Positions 36,053 to 43,961 of a DNA stretch of 64,000 nucleotides are shown piece after piece (the stretch's first letter is position 1; each line of letters opens with the position of its first letter). Source of the stretch: Shewanella halifaxensis HAW-EB4 (GTDB lineage Bacteria > Pseudomonadota > Gammaproteobacteria > Enterobacterales > Shewanellaceae). The DNA is taken from NCBI RefSeq assembly GCF_000019185.1, contig NC_010334.1:1860001-1924000 (forward strand), read 5' to 3'. A program made the position numbers and the translations under genes. Below the pieces are notes generated by a model, which ran no database searches, had not been told where the DNA came from, and worked only from the letters and a program-made list of their open reading frames with translations.

Positions 36053-36269
36053 ATTTCTGTGGTCAGATAGTGGTTAAAGTGTGACCCTTGCCTTATCTGA
36101 CTTCTTTGGTGAACATAATTCTGCCTTGGGTTGATCCGTATCAAAAGGCTCTTAGTTGATTAACTTTAACTTAGTGCTTAGTGGCTAGAGTCATTTTAGG
36201 TCAGAGTCGAGTTTTGCAGACTCCTAGCGCAATCATAAAACTACAATGTCAAACAAAAGGGAAGTTCCT

Positions 36270-36434
36270 ATGCGTAAATTACTAGCAGCACTATTGTTAA
36301 CACCCATGACTGTAATGGCACATGAGGGCCACGGCGGTGTTGGTTTATTCCATCATTTTATTGAAATAGTACCTGCAATTGCGTTGTTAGCAGTGATTGC
36401 AGCAGGCTTAATTTGGGTAAAAAAACGTAAGTAA
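36270..36434 (+). CDS. 54-residue His-rich membrane microprotein
   Basis: A small protein starting at the ATG behind AGGGAAG. It has a signal-like segment MRKLLAALLLTPMTVMA, then a short periplasmic His/Gly stretch (HEGHGG and HH), one membrane helix (IVPAIALLAVIAAGLIWV) and a basic KKRK end. Five histidines within some 15 residues suggest metal binding at the outer face of the inner membrane. A longer frame from 36246 exists but lacks a ribosome site. I do not recognise a named family. It stands alone between iscX and ndk. Confidence 0.75.
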   Translation: MRKLLAALLLTPMTVMAHEGHGGVGLFHHFIEIVPAIALLAVIAAGLIWVKKRK

Positions 36435-36612
36435 CGAACTTTGGCTTTATTGGATTCCATTGTCATTTAATTGTTTAGGTAATGCTGTTTTATCTGATTA
36501 AACAGGTTGGGTGCGCTTAAAAGTGTGATCGGGTCGAGTATTTCTGGTTGTGGCACCGGACTTGCCTCAACTAGTTTGCGGCTTAAGGGTAGGCAATGGG
36601 CCTTTAATTTCG

Positions 36613-36618
36613 TATAAT
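36613..36618 (+). promoter_or_regulatory. candidate -10 box of ndk
   Basis: A perfect TATAAT 45 bp before the ndk ATG. The expected -35 position holds only a weak hexamer, so promoter strength is uncertain. Confidence 0.5.
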
Positions 36619-36662
36619 CCGCGCGAAAATTAAAACCCGTTTATATAAGAAGGAAGCTTTTC

Positions 36663-37094
36663 ATGGCTATCGAACGTACTTTTTCTATCATTAAGCCTGA
36701 TGCAGTTGCAAAAAACCACATTGGCGCTATCTACAACCGTTTTGAAACGGCTGGCCTGAAAATCATCGCTTCTAAAATGGTTCACCTAAGCCAAGAACAA
36801 GCAGAAGGCTTCTATGCTGAGCACAGTGAGCGTCCATTCTTTGGTGCGCTAGTTGCATTTATGACTTCTGGTCCTATCATGGTTCAAACTCTTGAAGGCG
36901 AGAACGCAGTTCTAGCTCACCGTGAAATTTTAGGTGCTACAAACCCAGCTGAAGCGGCTGAAGGTACAATTCGTGCAGATTTCGCTGAAAGCATCGACGA
37001 GAACGCTGCTCATGGTTCTGATTCAGTTGCATCTGCTGAGCGTGAAATCGCATATTTCTTCAGTACTGAAGAGCTATGCCCACGCACTCGTTAA
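36663..37094 (+). CDS. ndk: nucleoside diphosphate kinase
   Basis: A 143-residue kinase that passes phosphate from ATP to other nucleoside diphosphates via a phospho-histidine. The active site is NAAHGSDSVASAEREI with the catalytic His. RTFSIIKPDAVAKNHIG at the start and the nucleotide-site ERPFF are conserved. Full length. GAAGGAAGC ribosome site. Monocistronic with a strong terminator. In E. coli ndk also lies near the isc region. Confidence 0.98.
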   Translation: MAIERTFSIIKPDAVAKNHIGAIYNRFETAGLKIIASKMVHLSQEQAEGFYAEHSERPFFGALVAFMTSGPIMVQTLEGENAVLAHREILGATNPAEAAEGTIRADFAESIDENAAHGSDSVASAEREIAYFFSTEELCPRTR

Positions 37095-37108
37095 TTCGAG
37101 CGTGAATA

Positions 37109-37135
37109 AAAGGAGCCTAATGGCTCCTTTTTTTT
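37109..37135 (+). terminator. intrinsic terminator of ndk
   Basis: AAAGGAGCC/GGCTCCTTT stem around TAAT, followed by a run of Ts; 14 bp after ndk. Confidence 0.92.
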
Positions 37136-37917
37136 GCCTACTAGATCCCGCGGCAGCTACAGATGATGCCTACTCGTAGAGGCTGCGAGTCAACTTTCCT
37201 TTATTATTTATTTTTCTTTGGCTAACTTCTAACACAACCTCTGACTCAATTTCCTAGCCTCACAGGCTAAGAAGAACTAGCATATCGTCTTAAATATAAA
37301 TCCCCACCTGTTTTAATTTTCGATAAAGTATCTTTTGATTAATTATTAACCTGTCCATGCCAGCTTACAAACGCATTAAGCAATTAGGTTAAGTTAATTT
37401 GCTGGTTTGTTATTTTTCGCATTTTAAATGCAGCTCGATTAATTTCCGATTTTGATACAAAATGATTAACTTGTTAATATTTTAATTTACTGTTTTTCTG
37501 TTTGTTATTTTGACGCCGTGTTTTGAGTGCTGCTAAAAACCTGAAGTTCAGGCATGTTTACTTATTTATGTAGTGTATCTTAACGGGTCTGGTTTATTTT
37601 TAAACAGATGGTGGCGCTATTGTTGTTATCAATTTATTAACAATTGAAATAATCGTTGATACAAGTTTGTGTTAAATGTTATTTACCTTCGGTCATTCGT
37701 AACGCCTTATTTTTTAAGTTGTTTCTTGGTTTTGGCATTTGTTTTGATAGTTATTGATGTATCAATTTATATCTTAAGCGTTATTTTTATGTGATAACCA
37801 TTGACTTAAAAGTTAAATTTAAACAGTATTTATTGCGAAGCGATTAACTTCTACCGATAAATAAAGAATAAATATAACAATTTCGGGTTTTACACATCGA
37901 AATACGAGGGGATAAAT
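37136..37917 (+). other. 780-bp AT-rich leader before the TonB receptor
   Basis: No gene is visible here. The region is markedly more AT-rich than its neighbours, with many TTAAT and TGTTAAT words, and looks like a long regulatory leader. One near-palindrome stands out, CCTGAA-G-TTCAGG at 37540-37552, about 365 bp before the receptor start, a possible operator. No Fur box or TPP/cobalamin riboswitch core was recognised by eye. Confidence 0.5.
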
Positions 37918-40671
37918 ATGAGCTCAGTAACCTTAACCGCAAAAGCAGTACGTCGTAGTCTTATTGCTGCTGCAGCTACTAGTGTTGCTTTATCAGGATT
38001 TGTATTTGCAGAAGAAGCGACTGCAGATAATTCAGCAGAAAATAAAGTAGAACGTATTCAAGTTACTGGATCACGTATTAAGCGTGCAGATATGGAATCA
38101 GCAAGTCCAGTAACGGTTATCGATGCTTCAGCAATTATCGCATCCGGTGCGACATCGATTGATGATGTCTTGCAAAATATGACCGTATCTGGTGGTGCGA
38201 TGACAAATGCTGCCGTTAACAACGGCTCTGGTGGTAATGCGCATGTTAATTTACGTGGTCTAGGTACAAACCGTACTTTGGTGCTGGTTAATGGCCGCCG
38301 CATGATTGCATCGGGTACTGGCGCAGCGTCATCGGTTGATTTAAACACTATCCCAGTGTCTATGATCCAACGAGTAGAGGTCCTGAAAGATGGTGCATCT
38401 GCAGTATACGGTACTGATGCAATAGCCGGTGTTGTAAACGTGATCTTAAAGCGTGATTTTGAAGGCTTTGAGATGAACGTACAAACGGGTGTCACAGGTC
38501 AAGGTGATGCTGATGAATCAAGTGTGGATTTCACCATAGGTAATACCTTCGAAAAAGGTAATGTGGTTATCAATGCACAGTACACTAAGCGTGGCGAAGC
38601 AAGCCAAGCTGACCGTAGCTTTTCTGAGTGTCCTATTACTGAAACTTCTGACGGTAGCGAGCTTTATTGTGGCGGTAGCTCATACTCTGAAGGCGGCCAT
38701 ATTTGGGGCGATTCACATCATGATCTTGTTGGCTCTGGAGAAGATGGTGCATATGAGATTGGAGATTCTGGTTACTATGGCCACTATGTTGCGGGTGATG
38801 ATGGTAAAGCTACGTTTGAATACCATGATGAAAATGTTACAGAAGCGAATTTAAGTGGTCGTGGTGGCGAATACCATGATTTCACAAATGAAGATAAATA
38901 TAATTATTCAGAGGACAGCTACCTTTCTACGCCAATGGAGCGTTTGAATCTTTCATTCTCTGGTACTTATGAGCTGTCTGATTCAATTTTATTCTTCTCA
39001 GAAGCAATGTATTCTAAGCGTTGGTCTGAGCAGCAAATGGCACCGCAACCAATTTGGAATAGTACTGCTTGGGCGTATGATTCAACTTGGATGACAGACG
39101 ACTTAGTCGGTCTAGTACAAGAAGGCGAAATGTTAGATTACGGTCGCCGCGTGGTAGAGTCTGGCACACGTAATTTTTCACAGGTAGTTGATACAGTGCG
39201 CCTTGTTGTAGGTCTTGAGGGAGAGTTCGACAATGGTTGGACTTGGGATGCTTCTTATAACAAGGGTAAGAATGATTCTGTTGATACATTAGCTAACTTA
39301 CACAATCTTGGTTCTATCAATGATGCGGTATTAGCTAAAGAGTTCGATCCGTTTAGTCAAGAATCTTGGGTTGGTGAGAGTATTGAACCTTTTATTTACA
39401 CAGAAATTAATAGTGGTGGTAGTGAGTTAGATGTCATAGCCGCGACGCTTTCTGGTGAAATTATGGATTTGCCAGCAGGTACGCTTGGTTTTGCTGCTGG
39501 TTACGAATACCGTAAAGAATCGGCACATTACACGCCTGACTCGTTGACTTCACAAGGATTAGCGAATGACCCTCGCCAAGAGGCTACTGCCGGCTCTTTT
39601 GATGTGAATGAAGTCTACGCTGAATTAGCGATACCTTTACTTAGCGACCTGCCAATGGCAGAGCAAGTGGATTTAAGTGCAGCTATTCGATACTTTGATT
39701 ACAGTACATTTGGTTCAGATAGTACTTGGAAACTAGGTTTAACCTGGCGCGTAATTGATGATTTAATGCTTCGTGGCGTAATGTCTACAGCATTCCGCGC
39801 TCCTACGGTCAGTGAGCTATACGGTGGTAAGTCCCCTTCATTCGACCAAATTAAGCATGCAGCAACTGAGCAGACACAGGCTGAAGTTACCGTTGGTGGT
39901 AACCCTGACTTAACACCAGAAGAAGCAGATATCACAACCCTAGGTTTGGTATATTCACCAAGCTTTGTTGAAGGCCTGTCTTTGACACTTGATTACTATA
40001 ATATTGAAATTACTAATACTATTACCGCAGTTGATTCTAACTACATTGCCAACCAGTGTATGGATGCAACGGGTAACAAAATTAATAACGATACAGCACT
40101 TTGTCAGTCAGCTAATATCGCTATTGACGGCACCGGCAGGATCTCGTTTGACAATGGTTTACAGAACCTAGGTCAAACCAATACAGCGGGCTACGATATT
40201 AATGTGGCCTATACCTTCGAAGGTCTAGGTCTAGATTGGAAAGCGGGCTTAGATACGTCAATTATCGATAAATATGAAGAATTTGACCAAGATGGTGTTG
40301 CTGTTGATTACCTTGGCTTTATTACTAGTGGTTCAGGCTCGTATGCAAAGTTTAAGTCTAACTTGAACCTTACTGCGACGGGTGATGATTGGAGCGCAAC
40401 ATACGAAGCGCGTTATATTGACGGAATGGATTCATTCTCATGTAACGATGATCCAAGTGAGTGTTATGCGCCAAGTGTAGACAGTGTGGTGTACCATGAT
40501 CTTTCGGCAAATTATGATTTGACCAGCACAGTTCGTCTGTCGGGCGGTGTTAATAACATTTTTGACGAAGAGCCTCCTTACTACTCTGGTAATAATGACT
40601 CAAACACCGATCCGTACACTTATGATGTGCTAGGTCGCTTCTTCTTCGTAAGAGCAAGTGTGAAGTTTTAA
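37918..40671 (+). CDS. TonB-dependent outer-membrane receptor
   Basis: A 917-residue receptor for energised uptake across the outer membrane. A signal peptide ends near residue 31 (LSGFVFAEE). A TonB-box-like VERIQVTGS then leads into the plug domain, with the RGLGTNRTLVLVNGRR and DGASAVYGTDAIAGVVNVIL motifs. The rest is a beta-barrel ending FFFVRASVKF with the terminal aromatic residue needed for outer-membrane assembly. A long surface loop (about residues 235-335) is rich in Asp, Gly, Tyr and His and has a Cys pair. There is no adjacent enzyme or transporter to identify the ligand; carbohydrate or peptide uptake is as possible as metal chelates. GAGGGG ribosome site. Confidence 0.93.
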   Translation: MSSVTLTAKAVRRSLIAAAATSVALSGFVFAEEATADNSAENKVERIQVTGSRIKRADMESASPVTVIDASAIIASGATSIDDVLQNMTVSGGAMTNAAVNNGSGGNAHVNLRGLGTNRTLVLVNGRRMIASGTGAASSVDLNTIPVSMIQRVEVLKDGASAVYGTDAIAGVVNVILKRDFEGFEMNVQTGVTGQGDADESSVDFTIGNTFEKGNVVINAQYTKRGEASQADRSFSECPITETSDGSELYCGGSSYSEGGHIWGDSHHDLVGSGEDGAYEIGDSGYYGHYVAGDDGKATFEYHDENVTEANLSGRGGEYHDFTNEDKYNYSEDSYLSTPMERLNLSFSGTYELSDSILFFSEAMYSKRWSEQQMAPQPIWNSTAWAYDSTWMTDDLVGLVQEGEMLDYGRRVVESGTRNFSQVVDTVRLVVGLEGEFDNGWTWDASYNKGKNDSVDTLANLHNLGSINDAVLAKEFDPFSQESWVGESIEPFIYTEINSGGSELDVIAATLSGEIMDLPAGTLGFAAGYEYRKESAHYTPDSLTSQGLANDPRQEATAGSFDVNEVYAELAIPLLSDLPMAEQVDLSAAIRYFDYSTFGSDSTWKLGLTWRVIDDLMLRGVMSTAFRAPTVSELYGGKSPSFDQIKHAATEQTQAEVTVGGNPDLTPEEADITTLGLVYSPSFVEGLSLTLDYYNIEITNTITAVDSNYIANQCMDATGNKINNDTALCQSANIAIDGTGRISFDNGLQNLGQTNTAGYDINVAYTFEGLGLDWKAGLDTSIIDKYEEFDQDGVAVDYLGFITSGSGSYAKFKSNLNLTATGDDWSATYEARYIDGMDSFSCNDDPSECYAPSVDSVVYHDLSANYDLTSTVRLSGGVNNIFDEEPPYYSGNNDSNTDPYTYDVLGRFFFVRASVKF

Positions 40672-40697
40672 GCTTTTGATTGATTTAGTTAGATAAT

Positions 40698-40727
40698 AAA
40701 AAACCTCCGCAAGTCGGAGGTTTTTTT
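40698..40727 (+). terminator. intrinsic terminator of the TonB receptor gene
   Basis: AACCTCCG/CGGAGGTT stem, loop CAAGT, preceded by six As and followed by seven Ts. Confidence 0.92.
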
Positions 40728-40774
40728 ATGGGTTACTCTTTGATACTGATAGCCAGATATTAATCCCGCTTGCG

Positions 40775-41131
40775 TTAGTGGTTAAGTCTTAGCTCTTGCC
40801 TATGTTGACGACTAAACTCTCCACAACAACCTATACAGCGCTGCTCTAATGGGTCTTTCTCTAGCTGCTGAGGCTCAATTTGGCCCTCACAATCGCTACA
40901 CACACCGTACAAACCTATCTCAAGCTGACAACGCGTTGCATCAAGACTCATCAATTTGAAGAATAATGGATGCTCGCATAAGTGAACGTCAGTCATGATT
41001 TGAATGAGTTCACAAAGAGAATAATTATGCTGCTCCATTAGCTTGGCTTGCATTTCGGGGAGTGCACCAATCTTCGCTCTTAGTTCCGACTCGATCTCGG
41101 ATAAGGTTTGTTTGATATGGTTTGTACTCAC
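40775..41131 (-). CDS. TraR/DksA-type C4 zinc finger protein
   Basis: A 118-residue protein with a long N-terminal helical half and a C-terminal four-cysteine zinc finger (CSDC ... CIGC) typical of the DksA/TraR family, whose members insert into the RNA polymerase secondary channel. The finger context GLYGVCSDC matches the family hallmark YGxCxxC. The acidic coiled-coil tip residues used by DksA are not obvious, so an effect on transcription is possible but unproven. It lies alone between the TonB receptor (convergent) and dusC (same strand). Confidence 0.85.
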   Translation of the reverse strand: MSTNHIKQTLSEIESELRAKIGALPEMQAKLMEQHNYSLCELIQIMTDVHLCEHPLFFKLMSLDATRCQLEIGLYGVCSDCEGQIEPQQLEKDPLEQRCIGCCGEFSRQHRQELRLNH

Positions 41132-41249
41132 TAGGTTGCCTACAATTATTAACTCTACGGCTTTTTAGTCTAAACATGCGGGCGTGATGCGTTATGACTA
41201 AGATCAATTCAGTGCTATATTTTGCGGATTTAGCTCAATTAAATACTAA

Positions 41250-42233
41250 TTAATTCGCCAAATTGTCCTGTGCGCGTTTTAATACACCAATGATCTCATC
41301 TGCTGTTTTAAATACCCTAAGCTCTCTAAAGAGGGTATCAGCCTCTGGATATTGCCGATTCAGATAGCCAAACCATTGCTTAATTCGAGCGGGATAATAG
41401 GTACTCTTTCTACCTTCTAACTCTCTATTCGTGTACTCAAGCATGAGATCAAGAGATTGCTGCCAAGTATAAGCAGTATCGCCTTTAATGTTCGCAGCCA
41501 AGTTCGGTAGCGATATTGCTCCGCGTCCCACCATCACACTGTCACAGCCAGTAATACTCATACAGCGCTCGGCATCATCACGGTTCCAGATCTCGCCGTT
41601 AGCAATAACTGGGATCGGTAACTTAGCATTAATGTCGGTGATATATTCCCAGTAGGCAGGTGGCTTATAGCCATCAACTTTACTGCGAGCGTGTACAGCT
41701 AATTCACTGGCGCCAGCCTCATAAATAGCGAGAGCATTTTCCATATAGAGTGACTTATCATTAAAGCCTAAGCGTATTTTGGCGGTAACGGGCTGGTCGC
41801 TAGGAACTGCATCACGCATCGCTTTCACAACATTGTAGAGTTGCTCCGGATATTGCAACATCACGGCGCCACCATTGCTGCGATTGACCATTTTAGCAGG
41901 GCAGCCAAAGTTCACATCGACACCTTTTGATCCCAGTTCAATAGCCCTTGCTGCGTTTTCTGCCATCCAATCGGGATTTTGTCCCAGTAGCTGCACTCGC
42001 ACAGGTGTACCGGATAGTGTTTGACCACCAGTTTGCAACTCTGGGCAAAGACGATAAAAGACCTTTTCAGGTAGCAGTTGGTCTACGACACGGACGAACT
42101 CCGTAACCATAAGATCATAAGGATTGATTGCAGAGAGGATCTCTCGCATTAAATCATCTACAACGCCTTCCATCGGCGCCAAAATTATTCGCACAGAACT
42201 GTCCAAAATATCGGTATTTTTAAGGCGCTGCAT
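41250..42233 (-). CDS. dusC: tRNA-dihydrouridine(16) synthase
   Basis: A 327-residue FMN enzyme that reduces U16 of tRNA. The TIM barrel shows IILAPMEGVVDDLMRE, ITEF-like VTEFVRVVDQLLP, VRVQLLGQ, catalytic Cys in VNFGCPAKMVNRSNGG, AKIRLGF, HARSK and VIANGEIW, VMVGRGA. The DusC-specific VVDQLLPEKVFYRLCPEL is closer to E. coli DusC than to DusA/B. The N-terminus is about 14 residues longer than usual; the ATG has a GAGGTAG ribosome site, but an in-frame GTG at 42194 would give the standard length. Confidence 0.93.
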   Translation of the reverse strand: MQRLKNTDILDSSVRIILAPMEGVVDDLMREILSAINPYDLMVTEFVRVVDQLLPEKVFYRLCPELQTGGQTLSGTPVRVQLLGQNPDWMAENAARAIELGSKGVDVNFGCPAKMVNRSNGGAVMLQYPEQLYNVVKAMRDAVPSDQPVTAKIRLGFNDKSLYMENALAIYEAGASELAVHARSKVDGYKPPAYWEYITDINAKLPIPVIANGEIWNRDDAERCMSITGCDSVMVGRGAISLPNLAANIKGDTAYTWQQSLDLMLEYTNRELEGRKSTYYPARIKQWFGYLNRQYPEADTLFRELRVFKTADEIIGVLKRAQDNLAN

Positions 42234-42570
42234 TCTACCTCATCCTAAACCCTCGGCCAAATAGACTTGATACTTTTATCGATTCGCCTAGGGAATGCTT
42301 TCTCAAAAGGTTAATGCTTTGTTTGTAGAAGATAGGGATTGTGTCGATCTGTTTCTAGGTGAAAACAGCAAAAAGTTGGCTTTAAATATATAGATATCAC
42401 TCCATGGCTGATATCACCTTTAGTTGACCTATCAGGTTTTGCGCGTCATAAGCGTGATGTATGTAAAATTATTGAAATTTAATTCCTGCTTGGCGGGTCT
42501 AGTAAAGCAAGCCGGCAAAATGCCTTGTTGGTAACCGATAGAATATTGATTAAGTAAGAGGGAAGAGATT
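42234..42570 (+). promoter_or_regulatory. upstream region of the hvfA-like gene
   Basis: This 337-bp stretch between the divergent dusC and the precursor gene has no open frame of note. It contains GATATCAC twice (42393-42400 and 42410-42417); because GATATC is itself palindromic the pair also reads as an inverted repeat with a 9-bp spacer. It is a candidate operator, about 160 bp before the precursor ATG. The ribosome site AGGGAAGAG is clear. Confidence 0.4.
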
Positions 42571-43020
42571 ATGAAATTAGTTAATAAAACTGCAATCACT
42601 GTAGCTGTAGGTGCTGTTGTAATGGGAAGTGCTTTAGCGACCAGTGTTCAAGCAAGCCCATTTGGCTATAGTGAAATGCAAGCCGGTTACCAGATCGTAG
42701 AAGGTGAAGGTAAGTGCGGTGAGGGCAAGTGTGGTGCCGACAAGAAGAAAGCCAAAGAAGGTAAGTGCGGCGAGGGTAAATGTGGCGAAGACAAGATGAA
42801 AGCCAAAGAAGGTAAGTGCGGTGAGGGTAAATGTGGCGCCGACAAGATGAAAGCCAAAGAAGGCAAATGCGGTGAGGGTAAATGTGGCGCCGACAAGATG
42901 AAAGCCAAAGAAGGCAAATGCGGCGAGGGTAAATGTGGCGCCGATAAAATGAAAGCCAAAGAAGGCAAGTGTGGCGCAGATAAGAAAGCTAAAGAAGGTA
43001 AGTGCGGTGGTTCGAAGTAA
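42571..43020 (+). CDS. hvfA: HvfA-type copper-binding RiPP precursor with twelve EGKCG motifs
   Basis: A 149-residue secreted precursor. Residues 1-28 form a Sec signal peptide (VAVGAVVMGSALATSVQA, cut before SP). From residue 46 on it consists of five 17-residue repeats EGKCGEGKCGADKMKAK with small variations, one 11-residue short repeat and a final EGKCGGSK. That makes twelve EGKCG motifs, and all twelve cysteines of the protein lie within them. In the Haemophilus HvfA/bufferin-type systems a DUF692 enzyme converts such cysteines to oxazolone-thioamide groups that bind copper; those maturase genes follow here directly. Without modification it would look like a Cys/Lys/Gly-rich metallothionein. 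Function in copper handling is inferred from family and context. Confidence 0.9.
   Translation: MKLVNKTAITVAVGAVVMGSALATSVQASPFGYSEMQAGYQIVEGEGKCGEGKCGADKKKAKEGKCGEGKCGEDKMKAKEGKCGEGKCGADKMKAKEGKCGEGKCGADKMKAKEGKCGEGKCGADKMKAKEGKCGADKKAKEGKCGGSK
42706..43017 (+). repeat. 51-bp tandem repeat array encoding EGKCG motifs
   Basis: Five in-frame copies of a 51-bp unit (42706-42960), then a 33-bp shortened copy and a 24-bp terminal piece. Nucleotide differences between copies are mostly synonymous, so the amino-acid pattern appears selected. Array length could vary between strains by slippage or recombination. Confidence 0.92.
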
Positions 43021-43031
43021 TTAACTGTCGG

Positions 43032-43053
43032 CTTAATACCAATGGGTATTAAG
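43032..43053 (+). other. hairpin 1 between hvfA and hvfB
   Basis: Perfect 9-bp stem CTTAATACC/GGTATTAAG, loop AATG, 12 bp after the precursor stop; no T-tract. Confidence 0.55.
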
Positions 43054-43060
43054 TAGATCT

Positions 43061-43088
43061 GGACCAGCAATTGCTGGTCCTGTTTGTT
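43061..43088 (+). terminator. attenuator-like hairpin 2 between hvfA and hvfB
   Basis: A fully palindromic GC-rich 20-mer (GGACCAGCAA/TTGCTGGTCC) followed by TGTTTGTT. It would partly terminate transcription after the precursor gene, as expected where a RiPP precursor is needed in excess over its enzymes. Confidence 0.65.
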
Positions 43089-43118
43089 GATTAACCTCTA
43101 AATGAATAGGCGTACAGT

Positions 43119-43961
43119 ATGACCAGTACTAATAAGGGACAAGTCGGCTTAGGCCTTAGGCGAGAAATGTTAGATGAGTTTTGCCAAGGTGTACCGAGTG
43201 AAATCAATTTTTTCGAAGTCGCCCCAGAAAACTGGATGACTCTAGGAGGCAAGTTTGGCCGTCAGTTTAGAGAGCTTACGGAAAAGCATGAGTTCTACTG
43301 TCATGGTTTGTCTTTATCAATTGGTAGCCCCGCGCCACTTGATATTCAGTTTGTTAAAAACGTCAAAGACTTTTTAGAGTTGCATCAGATGGCAACTTAT
43401 TCAGAGCATTTAAGTTATTGTTCTGGGGCAGGGCATATGTATGACCTTATGCCGATCCCATTTACCGAAGAAGCGGTGAAGTATGTTGCTAAACGAGTTA
43501 AGCAAGTTGAAGACATTATTGAGCGTCCCTTAGTGCTTGAGAATGTGTCATTTTACGCCGCACCTAGCGCTGAAATGTCTGAAGCTGAATTTGTTACAGC
43601 CGTCATGCAGGAAGCTGATTGCAAGATGCTGCTCGACGTTAACAATATCTATGTGAACTCAATTAACCATCAATATGACGCAGTTGAATTTTTAAAGGCT
43701 ATGCCCACCGATAGAATTGCCTACTTGCATATCGCGGGGCATTTAAAGGAAGCCAAAGATCTTATCATTGATACTCATGGTGCCGATATTGTAGACCCCG
43801 TATGGAAGTTGCTCGATGCCTGTCATGAGTTTCATGGTGTTTTTCCGACGCTATTGGAACGTGATTTTAATATTCCCGAAACCAGTGAACTACTGCTAGA
43901 GATTAATCAAATTCATGATTATCAAAATCGGTATATTGCTAGCGTAAAAAGGAGCGCTTAA
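43119..43961 (+). CDS. hvfB: DUF692 multinuclear non-heme iron oxidase (MNIO), RiPP maturase
   Basis: A 280-residue TIM-barrel enzyme of the DUF692/MNIO family. The family's metal-site residues are in place: His62 (CHGLSLS), His97 (SEHLSY), Glu141-Asn142 (LENVS), Asp173 and Asn175 (LLDVNNIYVN), His204/His208 (HIAGH), Asp219-His220 (DTHGA) and Glu247 (LLERDF). MNIOs such as HvfB, BufB and MbnB use a di- or tri-iron centre and oxygen to rearrange precursor cysteines. Its substrate should be the EGKCG protein encoded 98 bp upstream. It overlaps the partner gene by one base. Cytoplasmic, so modification precedes export. Confidence 0.92.
   Translation: MTSTNKGQVGLGLRREMLDEFCQGVPSEINFFEVAPENWMTLGGKFGRQFRELTEKHEFYCHGLSLSIGSPAPLDIQFVKNVKDFLELHQMATYSEHLSYCSGAGHMYDLMPIPFTEEAVKYVAKRVKQVEDIIERPLVLENVSFYAAPSAEMSEAEFVTAVMQEADCKMLLDVNNIYVNSINHQYDAVEFLKAMPTDRIAYLHIAGHLKEAKDLIIDTHGADIVDPVWKLLDACHEFHGVFPTLLERDFNIPETSELLLEINQIHDYQNRYIASVKRSA

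Noticed and set aside
36062..36101. Terminator after iscX
   Set aside because: GTCAGATA/TATCTGAC is perfect, but the 24-nt loop and missing T-run make it weak.
42571..43020. Metallothionein or antifreeze-like repeat protein
   Set aside because: Regular EGKCG motifs with adjacent DUF692 and DUF2063 genes fit a modified RiPP precursor better; there are no CxC clusters typical of metallothioneins.
42687..43070. Minus-strand open frame of 127 codons across the EGKCG array (Pro/His/Leu/Ser repeats)
   Set aside because: It is the antisense of the repeat-rich precursor; absence of stops follows from the repeat composition. The plus frame has signal peptide, ribosome site and matching maturase genes.
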